From positions 1 to 64,000 of the forward strand of contig SUXS01000018.1 in NCBI GenBank assembly GCA_015060865.1: a DNA stretch of 64,000 bases, given 5' to 3'. Source of the DNA: Bacteroidales bacterium (GTDB lineage: Bacteria > Bacteroidota > Bacteroidia > Bacteroidales > Bacteroidaceae). A program made the position numbers and the translations under genes. Positions 15,272 to 24,820 of the stretch are shown here, in pieces (position 1 is the stretch's first letter; each line of letters starts with the position of its first letter). The notes beneath the pieces were generated by a model. That model saw only the letters and a list, made by a program, of their open reading frames with translations, was not told the DNA's origin and searched no databases.

Positions 15272-16243
15272 CTATTTTACTGTATCAAAGAAGAAATAAT
15301 CTCCGTCAAACATCAGCGACTTAAAATCAGCATAACCGAATCCGTCCTTTATAGTCGTATCCTTTACCAGCTGATGTATCAGTTTCCACGACACCTGCCA
15401 CGAACCCGTATATGCCTTAAAGTAACGCAAGCAATTGGCACAGGTCAACAAGCGTATGAGATGGAACTTGAATGACGAGCAATGCAAGCGTACACAGATG
15501 AGACGATTGTGATAGTACATATAGCTGCGTCCCAAGCCACGGCTGTCGTTTGTCTTCTTTTGCGATGCCCCCACTTTATGATATACTATGGATTGAGGTA
15601 TACACATCATCTCCACGCCCTGCTTCTTCATACGCAAAGCAAACTCGTAATCCTCTTCTCCAAAGAAGAAGCCATTATATAGCAGTTCCTTACATTCATT
15701 CAACACAGACGGATGAAAGAACAGGGCACAGCCCGACAGGTAAGAGACCGGGAATGGTTCCTTAGGGACACTCCCCACCTCTGCATTTGTATACAGTCCT
15801 TTACGGGAGACATAAGTCAACTGTCCTCCACAGAACCACACCCTATTCTTATCGGCATAGTAACGGATACAAGGCGACAGCACCTTACAGTGAGGGTTCC
15901 CGTCAGCAAAATTCAACAGACGAGACAAGAAATCCGGTTCTACCTCCGTATCATTATTGAGCAACATACAATAGTCCGGATTACGCTGCATAGCCACAGC
16001 CAAAGCCTTGTTGTTGCCCACAGCAAAGCCATAGTTGGCATCCAGCGGAAGCAACTGATACTGCCTCACATTTGTATTATCCGAATGCTGGTCAAGCCAA
16101 ATCTGAATCCTCTCCACTGAGTCATCCGTAGATGCATTGTCGGCAATCACCACAAAATGGGATTCTTCTACTCGACTCAACGATTCCAAACAAGCAATCG
16201 TATCATCCGCACCATTCCAATTGACTAGTATTATAGCTACCAT
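15272..16243 (-). CDS. Glycosyltransferase family 2 (rhamnosyltransferase-like)
   Basis: The 323-residue GT-A enzyme starts MVAIILVNWNGADDTIACLESL, has ADNASTDDS, then NYGFAVGNNKAL, the DXD-like LLNNDTEVEPDFL, and FFFGEEDYEFALRMKKQG as the catalytic-base region. These blocks are characteristic of WbbL-like GT2 enzymes that use dTDP- or UDP-sugars. It probably extends the repeat unit on the cytoplasmic face. The gene is 12 bp from the polymerase gene. Confidence 0.85.
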   Translation of the reverse strand: MVAIILVNWNGADDTIACLESLSRVEESHFVVIADNASTDDSVERIQIWLDQHSDNTNVRQYQLLPLDANYGFAVGNNKALAVAMQRNPDYCMLLNNDTEVEPDFLSRLLNFADGNPHCKVLSPCIRYYADKNRVWFCGGQLTYVSRKGLYTNAEVGSVPKEPFPVSYLSGCALFFHPSVLNECKELLYNGFFFGEEDYEFALRMKKQGVEMMCIPQSIVYHKVGASQKKTNDSRGLGRSYMYYHNRLICVRLHCSSFKFHLIRLLTCANCLRYFKAYTGSWQVSWKLIHQLVKDTTIKDGFGYADFKSLMFDGDYFFFDTVK

Positions 16244-16255
16244 AGATTACGCAAT

Positions 16256-17440
16256 TTAGAACTGAATTACCACATCACGATAATTCTCTATAAACCGCTC
16301 ACGATGTTCATCCTGCTCAGGAGAAAACACGGAATGGTAAGGATAAAAAATAGTATAGAATCTCGTATTGGGATAAGCATCAGACACATCCTTTGCATAG
16401 TAATAATAGTAATTGAAACAAAGCAAAGACAATGAAGCCGCCAACGCTGTATATCCCAATGAGAATTTAACCTCAACTCTACTCACCACATAATATATTG
16501 TGTTCACCGTATAAATCAAGATGAATGGTATAAAATAATTGACCAAACGATTCAAACCAGTGAGGTTCAAAGAAAAGGCATATATCACCACTACTCCCAT
16601 CACAATAGGAGTAAAGTCAATCTTTTGGCGGATATTATATCTCTCGCGTAAAAAGATCATACCCAAAAGAGGCAGATATTGGAGTAACAAAGAGAGCATG
16701 CCCATGAGATTACGCTCTTTATCAAGATATTTCTCCGCAAGCACCATCAACTGCTCGTCAACAGACAAGGCAGACAACAGCAACATCGGGACATTAACGA
16801 CTGCTGTAAAGACAAATATTCCGACAAGTAATATTACTTGATAAACCCATGATGGCCTTTTAAAGAATACAAACAACAATGGGAACAAAAACATCACCAA
16901 TGCCGAATAGTGCATAAACAGCGCAAGCACACACATCACATAATAGGGAAGCCAGCGCTTTTCCAGCAGGAATCTCGTAACCAGTAACAGTACACAGATA
17001 CAGAGAGACTCACGTAGCACCTCCATATTGAAATAGCAGAAGTAGCCCACATAATAAAGCAGTATGACTGAAAAATAGTAGTTAGGACAATACTTCCTGA
17101 AGAACGAAAAGAAGATAGGATTTACAATGCAAGCATGTATCAGTTGGAAAAAGAAGAAATCATCATAAATTGATTTTGACACCGCATTGAAGATATACCA
17201 AAGGGGATTGTATTGTGCAGTGTCAAAGTCAAAATATTTCAATTCATCCAATGTGGGGCATTCTTCAAACACCGACATATACATCAGTGTATCTCCCCCT
17301 ACCCGATAGCGTAGCCCTGCAAGCAAGATTAACACTACCAGATTAAAGTAGTACCACTTACTTTCGCCACCGATTTTGGCCATCCAATCGTATTTAACAA
17401 CCGGTATCAGCAGCAGTATAAATACGACAAAGTATATCAC
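16256..17440 (-). CDS. EpsG/Wzy-type polysaccharide polymerase
   Basis: The 394-residue membrane protein has about 10 helices. After the first two comes the conserved LAGLRYRVGGDTLMYM segment, typical of EpsG-family O-antigen/exopolysaccharide polymerases (family positions R..xGxDT.xY). A periplasmic loop follows, and the tail is soluble and charged. It should link flipped repeat units into polymer. Its start overlaps the stop of the Wzz gene by 4 bp (17437-17440), indicating translational coupling. Confidence 0.85.
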   Translation of the reverse strand: MIYFVVFILLLIPVVKYDWMAKIGGESKWYYFNLVVLILLAGLRYRVGGDTLMYMSVFEECPTLDELKYFDFDTAQYNPLWYIFNAVSKSIYDDFFFFQLIHACIVNPIFFSFFRKYCPNYYFSVILLYYVGYFCYFNMEVLRESLCICVLLLVTRFLLEKRWLPYYVMCVLALFMHYSALVMFLFPLLFVFFKRPSWVYQVILLVGIFVFTAVVNVPMLLLSALSVDEQLMVLAEKYLDKERNLMGMLSLLLQYLPLLGMIFLRERYNIRQKIDFTPIVMGVVVIYAFSLNLTGLNRLVNYFIPFILIYTVNTIYYVVSRVEVKFSLGYTALAASLSLLCFNYYYYYAKDVSDAYPNTRFYTIFYPYHSVFSPEQDEHRERFIENYRDVVIQF

Positions 17441-18543
17441 TTCTTCGACTTAAATAGTTTCCGATAAACATTGACAAAAGGCTCCTTCAACAATACGTAT
17501 GCTACAGCCAGCACACCACCAAAGAATGTATACAATATCAAGACCATCGACCTCCGCATCGTCGAAGGTAGTGCAGGCACTGCAGCCGGCTTCAAGGTTA
17601 CAAACACAGGTGTATACTCCTGCACCTTGGCCTGAGCCAACATCAGTTGCTGCGCCCATTGGGTGTACAGCATATTCTTTAGGTCTTTGTCGGCCTCCAA
17701 ACGTTCTTTTTCCACCAAGAAACGCTCTTGTGTCACATTCCTGTTACGATCTACATACGACGCATACGTCTCTTGTGCCTTCTCATAATCAGCCTTCGAC
17801 TTCTGATAGAGTTTTTCTATATATGCACAGTCGTCCACCACCTTCTTGGTTCGGTATGCCGTGATTTGATCCTGAAGACGACACATGATGGTATCTACCA
17901 TTATTGCCGCGATAAGAGGATCTTGATCTGTAAACGAAAGTGTTATCACATTCGTTTTCTTATCAACAAAAATAGAAATTGCCCCATTAAGATTTTCGAT
18001 CATACGCATCTGCCTTTCAGACAGGTTATAGGGGTTAAATACGGCAGGATCGCCTTGCATCTTCTTTGAAGAGAAAAGGCGCATTAATCCTTTCACTGCT
18101 TTCTTTGGAGCATTCTTCAGTACACCTACCCAATTCTTCTTTTGCAATTTATCTATATAATAGAAATAGGTAGTATCTACCATTCCATCCTGAGACTTCA
18201 CATTCACATCAAACAAGGATGACAGGAAAGGCAACGACTGCACTATATCAGGATAGAGTAACGGATAAATAGCATCGTCCCCCCCCACACTTCCTAGGTC
18301 AAAGCCCACCATAGAAGCCAAAGATCCTAGTCCGCCACTCATCATAGAAGAGTTTGACGACTCTGGAGCCACGACAACCTGAGCGGTATACCCCTTTATC
18401 ATGGTTAGAGCCATAACTAGTCCGAGAAGCATAGAGCATATGGTTACCTTAAGTATAAACTTCCACTTTGCCAAGACCTTGCCTACCAACTGCAACAAAT
18501 CGGCTTCTTTCAGTAGCGGTTTCTTTACATTCTGCTCTTCCAT
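17437..18543 (-). CDS. Wzz-type chain-length determinant
   Basis: The 368-residue protein has an N-terminal membrane helix (KFILKVTICSMLLGLVMAL), a large periplasmic coiled-coil region with LYPDIVQSLPFLSSL and a long helix around TKKVVDDCAYIEKLYQK, and a second membrane helix near the C-terminus preceded by the Pro-rich PAAVPALPSTMRR. This is the Wzz/PCP architecture without a fused tyrosine kinase domain. It sets polymer length together with Wzy. I start at MEEQNVKK rather than ten residues upstream because this fits the family better; the choice is uncertain. Confidence 0.85.
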   Translation of the reverse strand: MEEQNVKKPLLKEADLLQLVGKVLAKWKFILKVTICSMLLGLVMALTMIKGYTAQVVVAPESSNSSMMSGGLGSLASMVGFDLGSVGGDDAIYPLLYPDIVQSLPFLSSLFDVNVKSQDGMVDTTYFYYIDKLQKKNWVGVLKNAPKKAVKGLMRLFSSKKMQGDPAVFNPYNLSERQMRMIENLNGAISIFVDKKTNVITLSFTDQDPLIAAIMVDTIMCRLQDQITAYRTKKVVDDCAYIEKLYQKSKADYEKAQETYASYVDRNRNVTQERFLVEKERLEADKDLKNMLYTQWAQQLMLAQAKVQEYTPVFVTLKPAAVPALPSTMRRSMVLILYTFFGGVLAVAYVLLKEPFVNVYRKLFKSKK

Positions 18544-18559
18544 ACCACCTATATATTTA

Positions 18560-21043
18560 TTATCTGAACACATTAATCAAAGCTAATACCACGGTAGCCA
18601 ATGAGGCTGCCGTAGAGCTCAAGCTAAGAACCTCACCTGCAGACATCTTCTCACGTTGCTCTTTGACTGGCACTATAATCTCACATCCCGGTTCCACCAC
18701 CTTGCGGCTCCATCGGTTGGCCTTTGACACCGTACCGTTCATATATACGATATACACGCCCGATTTCTTAGCCTTCTCATTGTATCCACCTGCCTGGTTC
18801 ACATAGTAGTTCAGTCGTTTCTTATTGTTGTAGGCCACCGTATTGGAATACATCACCTCTCCGCTTACCTTCACCGTGTTTGAGGCCTGCGGTATGATCA
18901 GCCTATCACCATCACGCAGTGTGATATCTGCGTCCGTACCCGGTTTTTCCAGCGCCTTATCCAGCTCGATACCCACAGGATAGGTTGTCTGGCTCATCAT
19001 GCCACGGCGTATAGCCACCGAGTCCTTCTTGTTCTCGGCCATCTGGATGGCAGCTTCAATGCTCGACTCCAGGCGCAGCTTCTCATCTTCGGTCATCGTA
19101 CGTTCCAGTCGAGCACCCTTGATATTGGCCTGGGGTGTCAGTCCTCCCGCATTGAGTACCAGTTCGCTCAGTCTCTGGTTTTTCTTGGTGAGCGCATAGG
19201 TACCTCCAAAGAGCACCTCTCCCTCTACGCTCACATTCTCCTGTTCGAAGTAGCCGGGGCTCTTGCGCACATACACCTCATCGAAGGGTATGAGCGTGAA
19301 GTCCGGGTTGCCCTCCACTACCAGTCCATCGCTTATCGAGAATGAGTATCTGTACGATATGGTATCGCTTGCCGATGTGGCCCTTGAGTCCTTCATGCGT
19401 CGGGCCACATCCACACGGGCTGTCGATGCCGCCTCGGTGAGTCCGCCCGCCTTGATGATGAAGTCCTCTATCGACATGTTCTCCACATATTCATACGTAC
19501 CAGGGAATGCCACCTCACCGAAGATGGTCACCGTCTGCACCTCCTGCATGTCAAAGATGCTGGGCACCAGCAACACGTCGTTCTTGCGCAGTGGCACATC
19601 GGCAATAGCCCCGCTCATGAGCTGTTCCAGGTTGATGGCCAGATTCTCCATTGTATTGTTCGGCTTACGGCGGTTCAGTATTGCACGTCCGAGGAAAGCC
19701 TCATCCTTCAGTCCGCCAGCATTCTGTACCAGTTGCTTCACGGTATTGATACGTCCGTCCATCTGGAACATTCCAGGACGATATACCGCTCCCTTCACCT
19801 CCACCATGTTGGCAAAGGTCGGCATGATAGAGTCTACAGATACCGAGTCGCCATCGACCAGAATAAAATTTTGTTGTTCGGCTACATCAAGCGTATAGAT
19901 CTCACGTTCACGCTTTCCGTTACGAATAAGGCGTACATCTTCTTTATAAGCGTTGCCCGAGAGACCCCCCGCGTATTTCAACAGCTGGGCCACCGACTCG
20001 TCATCAAGCATCTCATAATACATGGGCCGCTTCACATTACCCGTTACGCTAACCAGATTCTTATAGGCGTCTACCGTGACCACATCATTATCTTCGAGGC
20101 GTATGCCCTTGTCGGAATTTCCGTTGAGGATGAAATCATACACGTCATACGTAGCCACGAGCTTATCATTGCGATACACTTTGACTTCACGCAGAGTTCC
20201 CACCTCGTTGACACCTCCAGCCTGGTACAATGCATTGAATATAGTTGCAAACGACGACATCGTGTAGGTGCCAGGGTTCTCCACCTCGCCCATCACATGT
20301 ACCTGTATCGTGCGGTTCTGTGCCAATGAGAGGCGTATGTTTGAGTTGGGTTCATCGCTGTTGATGCCCGAGTAAATCTGGCCGAACTGCTCCTTGAGGT
20401 ATTTGTTGGCCTGCGTCACGGTGAGTCCACTGAGGTGTATGGGTCCGAGGTTCTCCACATAGATATTGCCGTCGGGCGAGATGGTCTCCTGAATGTTCGA
20501 CTGTGAAGCTCCCCAGATATCAATGGCCACTTCATCGCCAGGGCCAAGTCGATAGTTGGCCGGCGTGGGCAGGTTGTAGCTGGCTTCGAAGGCTACGTTC
20601 TTGTTCTGAAACAGGCGATGTCCAAAAATTTCCTTCTTGCCCTGCTCCTCCATCATGTACATCATGGTAGAGTCCGGGAAGAGAAATTCCATCTCTCCCA
20701 TCATCATTTCCTCGCGTTCCGCAGCATTGAGCTTGCTCTTACTCTCCTTGTCACTCAGCAGTTCGATGGCACCATTCTTCTTGGGTGCGGTGCGGGTGCG
20801 TTTCTTCTCGGTCATCGAAGCACCTACACCAGAAGTCTTCTGATTCTCCATCTTGCGTTTGATGCGGTTTACCTGCTCCATGGTAACCCCCCTGCGCACG
20901 AGGTCTTTGGCAATCTGCTGCTGACTATAACCCCTTCCCTGCGCCTCCATTGCATATTCAATGACTTGGTCGTCAGTCATCTTCTGTGCCGATATCAGCT
21001 GCACACAAAAGAGTAGCGATACGAATATCAATAGTTTTCTCAT
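18560..21043 (-). CDS. Wza-type polysaccharide export protein with SLBB repeats
   Basis: The 827-residue protein has a signal peptide (MRKLLIFVSLLFCVQLISAQ), a small helical region (about 22-70) and a Lys-rich linker. A polysaccharide-export domain follows with YRLGPGDEVAIDIWG. Multiple SLBB domains then repeat the pattern V-x-V-x-GEV-x-x-PGTY (for example VHVMGEVENPGTY and VTIFGEVAFPGTY). At least five such units are visible. It should form the outer-membrane export channel. There is no lipobox, unlike E. coli Wza, and the far C-terminus has a hydrophobic stretch. It lies 17 bp from the wzz gene. Confidence 0.85.
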   Translation of the reverse strand: MRKLLIFVSLLFCVQLISAQKMTDDQVIEYAMEAQGRGYSQQQIAKDLVRRGVTMEQVNRIKRKMENQKTSGVGASMTEKKRTRTAPKKNGAIELLSDKESKSKLNAAEREEMMMGEMEFLFPDSTMMYMMEEQGKKEIFGHRLFQNKNVAFEASYNLPTPANYRLGPGDEVAIDIWGASQSNIQETISPDGNIYVENLGPIHLSGLTVTQANKYLKEQFGQIYSGINSDEPNSNIRLSLAQNRTIQVHVMGEVENPGTYTMSSFATIFNALYQAGGVNEVGTLREVKVYRNDKLVATYDVYDFILNGNSDKGIRLEDNDVVTVDAYKNLVSVTGNVKRPMYYEMLDDESVAQLLKYAGGLSGNAYKEDVRLIRNGKREREIYTLDVAEQQNFILVDGDSVSVDSIMPTFANMVEVKGAVYRPGMFQMDGRINTVKQLVQNAGGLKDEAFLGRAILNRRKPNNTMENLAINLEQLMSGAIADVPLRKNDVLLVPSIFDMQEVQTVTIFGEVAFPGTYEYVENMSIEDFIIKAGGLTEAASTARVDVARRMKDSRATSASDTISYRYSFSISDGLVVEGNPDFTLIPFDEVYVRKSPGYFEQENVSVEGEVLFGGTYALTKKNQRLSELVLNAGGLTPQANIKGARLERTMTEDEKLRLESSIEAAIQMAENKKDSVAIRRGMMSQTTYPVGIELDKALEKPGTDADITLRDGDRLIIPQASNTVKVSGEVMYSNTVAYNNKKRLNYYVNQAGGYNEKAKKSGVYIVYMNGTVSKANRWSRKVVEPGCEIIVPVKEQREKMSAGEVLSLSSTAASLATVVLALINVFR

Positions 21044-21065
21044 ATACATATAGCTGTTTACGTAA

Positions 21066-21710
21066 TTAGAATTTCTTCCCGCTGATTATCGAGAAAGCTG
21101 TTTTGAATATAATCATACAGTCGCCCCAAAGTGAACGAGTAGTCAAATATTCCAAATCCATATCAAGACGAGTAAGCATTTTCTCCATCGTATCAGTATA
21201 CCCATTATACAAAGTAGCCTGCGATGTCAACCCCGGGCGCATTTTATATATATGCACATAATTGGGATTAACCTCCATGATTTTGTCAATGAACACCTGA
21301 CGCTCTGGCCGCGGTCCCACAAGCGACATGTCACCATTGAGTACATTAAACAACTGAGGAAGTTCATCCAAATGATGATCACGCAAGAATCGTCCTATCT
21401 TGGTCATTTGCTCACTACGTTCCTCCGCCGTACGAGGAATACCATTCTTTTCAGCATCTTTCCTCATGGTACGAAATTTGTAAATAGTAAAAGTTCGGCC
21501 TTTATATCCAATCCGTTCTTGCTTGTATATAGCATCTCCACCAGCCAGCCATATAAGAAGGAACACCAGCAATAATATTGGCGATAAGATCAATATACCA
21601 AAAAATGCCGCCAGAAAATCTATCAAGCGCTTTAAGAATCTTTCAATGCCCGACATGGCATCTTTATAATCCGCCACTTCCAAATCCGCCTTTATCTCTA
21701 TATCTTTCAT
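21066..21710 (-). CDS. Initiating undecaprenyl-phosphate sugar-1-phosphate transferase
   Basis: The 214-residue protein has one membrane helix (FLAAFFGILILSPILLLVFL), then YKQERIGYKGRTFTIYKFRTM, LRDHHLDELPQLFNVLNGDMS and LVGPRPER, the hallmark blocks of the bacterial sugar transferase (PglC/WbaP C-terminal) family. It transfers a sugar phosphate to undecaprenyl phosphate, the first step of repeat-unit assembly. Being first in the operon fits this role. I start at MKDIEIKAD; 12 further in-frame residues upstream are possible. Confidence 0.85.
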   Translation of the reverse strand: MKDIEIKADLEVADYKDAMSGIERFLKRLIDFLAAFFGILILSPILLLVFLLIWLAGGDAIYKQERIGYKGRTFTIYKFRTMRKDAEKNGIPRTAEERSEQMTKIGRFLRDHHLDELPQLFNVLNGDMSLVGPRPERQVFIDKIMEVNPNYVHIYKMRPGLTSQATLYNGYTDTMEKMLTRLDMDLEYLTTRSLWGDCMIIFKTAFSIISGKKF

Positions 21711-21785
21711 ATCTTGAATACTATACTTATATAAGTAGGAACGCACAAATATTGGGTTTATTGCTCAATCCCCATATTTATCTTG

Positions 21786-21816
21786 CAAAGATATGACATT
21801 TTCAGTTTACAGCAAT
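21786..21816 (-). promoter_or_regulatory. Promoter of the polysaccharide operon
   Basis: Minus-strand -7 box TATCTTTG (21786-21793) and -33-like ATTG (21813-21816) are 19 bp apart. The leader is about 70 nt. No UpxY/NusG-like antiterminator gene and no invertible-promoter repeats are seen nearby. Confidence 0.6.
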
Positions 21817-21991
21817 AAAAAAGAGTGTATTCTTTACAGTTATAATACAAGTGGCAGACATTCGGTTGCCCATCGCTTTCAAACGAATAGACCATATTTC
21901 CATTCTATCACCCCTGAAAGAGACACTAAGATGAACGCGACGTAACAATAGGGAAATATCAGAACAGACTTTATATTTCCCCATTTATTTG

Positions 21992-21999
21992 TATCTTTG
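21992..21999 (+). promoter_or_regulatory. -7 box of fabD
   Basis: TATCTTTG, 61 bp before the fabD ATG, fits TAnnTTTG. The -33 region is weak. Confidence 0.5.
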
Positions 22000-22059
22000 C
22001 GCTGCAAAAACCAAAACTTTGCTCGTTTGACCCAATAACAAACTAAAAGAAACCAAATT

Positions 22060-22926
22060 ATGAAAGCATTTGTTTTCCCTGGTCAGGGAGCCCAGTTCTC
22101 AGGAATGGGCAAAGACCTGTATGAAACTTCACCGTTAGCTAAGAAGTTGTTCGAAAAAGCCAACGACATCCTTGGCTATCGCATCACAGATATCATGTTT
22201 GAAGGTACCGACGAGGAGCTTCGTCAGACCAAGGTCACCCAACCCGCCGTATTTCTCCACTCTGTCATCAGTGCTCTCTGCTTGGGCGACGGCTTCTGCC
22301 CCGACATGGTGGCCGGTCACTCGCTCGGCGAGTTCTCGGCGATGGTGGCCAGTGGTGCCCTCTCTTTTGAGGATGGCCTGAAACTGGTGTATGCCCGTGC
22401 CATGGCCATGCAGAAAGCGTGCGAGCTACAACCCTCCACGATGGCTGCCATCATCGCCCTACCCGACGAGACCATCGAAGCCGTATGCCGCGAGGTCAGC
22501 GAGTCAGGCCACACCGTAGTAGCGGCTAACTACAACTGTCCCGGACAGGTGGTTATCTCAGGTAGCATGGAAGGCATCAAGCTCGCCTGTGAGAAGCTCA
22601 CCGAGGCCGGTGCTAAGCGTGCCCTGCCATTGAGCGTAGGCGGTGCGTTCCACTCTCCACTGATGGATCCCGCCAAGGTAGAACTCGAGGCAGCCATCCA
22701 AGCCACCGAGTTCCACACGCCCAAATGCCCCGTATACCAAAACGTGGACGCCCTACCCCACACCGACCCCGAAGAGATTAAGGCCAACCTCATCGCCCAG
22801 CTCACCTCTCCCGTCCGCTGGACCCAGAGCGTGCTCAACATGCGAGCCGATGGAGCCGAGACCTTCACCGAGTGCGGTCCCGGCAACGTACTCACAGGAC
22901 TGATAAGAAAAATAAAAAAAGCGTAG
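22060..22926 (+). CDS. fabD: Malonyl-CoA:ACP transacylase
   Basis: The 288-residue enzyme carries FPGQGAQFSGMG at the N-terminus, the nucleophile motif GHSLG with Ser88, Arg in the helix YARAMAMQ, and the catalytic His in GGAFHSPLM. These are the standard FabD residues. It loads malonyl units onto acyl carrier protein for fatty acid synthesis in the cytoplasm. It is monocistronic here, divergent from the polysaccharide operon. Length is slightly short of the usual 300-310, with no missing motif. Its GC content is higher than that of the genes at 1-11 kb. Confidence 0.95.
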   Translation: MKAFVFPGQGAQFSGMGKDLYETSPLAKKLFEKANDILGYRITDIMFEGTDEELRQTKVTQPAVFLHSVISALCLGDGFCPDMVAGHSLGEFSAMVASGALSFEDGLKLVYARAMAMQKACELQPSTMAAIIALPDETIEAVCREVSESGHTVVAANYNCPGQVVISGSMEGIKLACEKLTEAGAKRALPLSVGGAFHSPLMDPAKVELEAAIQATEFHTPKCPVYQNVDALPHTDPEEIKANLIAQLTSPVRWTQSVLNMRADGAETFTECGPGNVLTGLIRKIKKA

Positions 22927-22933
22927 CTTAAAT

Positions 22934-23094
22934 GTCAACGGTCTACAGACGGCCATCCGAATGATAAACTAAGTAAAGAGGTTTATGGCCTCTCAAGCGG
23001 CATATATAAAATGTAGTATATTTATCAAATAACAACCAAACACCCGTTGACAGTTAACTATTGACCATTGACCGGTAACTGTTGACCGTTGACT
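22934..23094. repeat. Heptamer tandem array with distal inverted copy
   Basis: Seven 7-bp units in exact register fill 23046-23094, with consensus RTTGACY (GTTGACA, GTTAACT, ATTGACC, ATTGACC, GGTAACT, GTTGACC, GTTGACT). A 10-bp inverted match, GTCAACGGTC (22934-22943) to GACCGTTGAC (23084-23093), brackets the intergenic region. It ends 12 bp before the GH13 start codon, so it forms part of that gene's leader or promoter region. Confidence 0.75.
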
Positions 23095-23105
23095 AAAAAA
23101 GAATT

Positions 23106-24776
23106 ATGAAACCAATCATCTACCAAATCTTCACCCGCCTTTTTGGCAACGACAACACCACCCGCCTACCTGGTGGCAGCATCGAGGAGAACGGTTGTGG
23201 CAAGCTAGCCGCCTTCACCCCCGAGGCTCTTGCTGCCATCAAGCAGCTGGGCACCACCCACGTATGGTACACCGGCCTTATCGAGCATGCCACGCAGACC
23301 GACTACAGTCACTTCGGCATCCGCCCCGACCACAAGGCTACGGTCAAGGGGCAGGCCGGTTCGCCCTATGCCATCAAGGACTATTACGATGTGGACCCCG
23401 ACCTGGCGACCTCCGTGCCCAACCGCATGAAGGAGTTCACCCAGCTGGTGAAGCGAACCCACGCTGCAGGATTGAAGATGATTATCGACTTCGTTCCCAA
23501 CCACGTGGCACGCTGCTACCACTCCGATGCCAAGCCCAAGAGTGTGGTAGACCTCGGCGAGAAGGACGACACCACACAGTTCTTCTCCCCCAGGAACAAC
23601 TTCTACTACCTGCCCGGCACCACGCTGGGCGGAGAGGTCGACTGGCAGGACTACACGGAGAGCCCGGCCCGCGCCACCGGCAACGACCGCTTCGATGCCT
23701 ACCCCACACGTAACGACTGGTACGAGACGGTAAAGCTCAACTACGGTGTCAACTACCTCGAGGGTGGTCGCACCAACTTCTACCCCTTCCCCTCCACCTG
23801 GCTCAAGATGCGCGACATCCTGCTCTTCTGGGCCAAGAAGGGCGTCGACGGTTTCCGTTGCGACATGGCCGAGATGGTGCCCTTCCAGTTCTGGGGTTGG
23901 GTGATACCTATCATCAAGGAGCGGTACCCCCACATCATCTTCATTGCCGAGGTGTACAACACGTGGGAATACTACAACTACGTCAAACACGGCAAGTTTG
24001 ACTACCTGTACGACAAGGTAGGCCTCTACGACACGCTCATCGGCATCATCCGCCGTCAGCAGTCGGCCACCGAGATTACCCGTATGTGGCAGAACCTGGG
24101 CGAGTTGCGCCAACGCATGCTCCACTTCATGGAGAATCACGACGAGCAGCGCCTCGCCTCCGACTTCATCGCCGGCCACGGCCGTCCTGCCCTGCCTGCC
24201 ATGCTCGTGAGCGCCACCATCGACACCTGCCCCATGATGGTCTACTTCGGCCAGGAGCTGGGCGAGCGTGGCATGGATGCCGAGGGCTTCAGTGGCCGCG
24301 ACGGACGCACCACGATCTTCGACTATTGGAGTGTCGATACCATCTGCCGCTGGCGCGACGGGGGTAGCTTCTCGGGGCGTGAGCTCAACGACGGCGAGCG
24401 CGACCTGCGTAGCCAGTATGCCCGCCTGCTCCACATAGCCCGCGACGAGCGCGCCATCAGCGAGGGCGACTTCTTCGACCTCATGTATGCCAATCCACAT
24501 ACCGAATGGTTCAATCCTCACCGTCAGTATGCTTTCTTACGCAAATACGAGAATGAACTATTGCTTATTGCTGCCAACTTCGACGAGAGTGATACACAGG
24601 TAAGACTCAACATCCCTTCTCATGCGTTCGACTACTTCAAGTTACCCGAGTTCAATGATGTAGAGGGCACCGACCTTCTCACGGATACGACCACTTCATT
24701 TACACTATCGCCAGAGATTCCTGCAATGCTCAATCTCCCCGGATACTCCGGTGTGATTTACAAGTTCATCCTATAG
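23106..24776 (+). CDS. GH13 alpha-amylase-family enzyme, cytoplasmic
   Basis: The 556-residue protein has no signal peptide. It shows GH13 region I IIDFVPNHVA, region II GFRCDMAEMV with nucleophile Asp253, region III FIAEVYN with acid/base Glu282, and region IV FMENHDEQR with Asp346. The C-terminal ~100 residues are a beta-sandwich domain. It should act on alpha-glucans or malto-oligosaccharides inside the cell; exact specificity is unclear. No sus or glycogen genes are adjacent. Codon use is GC-rich and leaves a long empty frame on the opposite strand. Confidence 0.9.
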   Translation: MKPIIYQIFTRLFGNDNTTRLPGGSIEENGCGKLAAFTPEALAAIKQLGTTHVWYTGLIEHATQTDYSHFGIRPDHKATVKGQAGSPYAIKDYYDVDPDLATSVPNRMKEFTQLVKRTHAAGLKMIIDFVPNHVARCYHSDAKPKSVVDLGEKDDTTQFFSPRNNFYYLPGTTLGGEVDWQDYTESPARATGNDRFDAYPTRNDWYETVKLNYGVNYLEGGRTNFYPFPSTWLKMRDILLFWAKKGVDGFRCDMAEMVPFQFWGWVIPIIKERYPHIIFIAEVYNTWEYYNYVKHGKFDYLYDKVGLYDTLIGIIRRQQSATEITRMWQNLGELRQRMLHFMENHDEQRLASDFIAGHGRPALPAMLVSATIDTCPMMVYFGQELGERGMDAEGFSGRDGRTTIFDYWSVDTICRWRDGGSFSGRELNDGERDLRSQYARLLHIARDERAISEGDFFDLMYANPHTEWFNPHRQYAFLRKYENELLLIAANFDESDTQVRLNIPSHAFDYFKLPEFNDVEGTDLLTDTTTSFTLSPEIPAMLNLPGYSGVIYKFIL

Positions 24777-24786
24777 CACACATCAT

Positions 24787-24820
24787 CTGTATCGTGGCGT
24801 GCATGCACGTCACGATACAG
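24787..24820. terminator. Bidirectional terminator between GH13 and the channel gene
   Basis: A 17-bp arm pairs with its partner around TGCA with one G-T wobble (arm CTGTATCGTGGCGTGCA). It lies between convergent genes and overlaps the last codons of the minus-strand gene (24810-24820). There is no long T-run. Confidence 0.65.

Noticed and set aside
21711-22059. Invertible promoter controlling the polysaccharide operon
   Set aside because: I looked for inverted repeats flanking the promoter, as in Bacteroides phase-variable capsules, and saw none; no invertase gene is nearby.
23205-24521. Open frame of 438 codons antisense to the GH13 gene
   Set aside because: It is a mirror of the GC-rich codon use of the GH13 gene, with Val/Ala/Gly-rich low-complexity translation and no recognisable motif.
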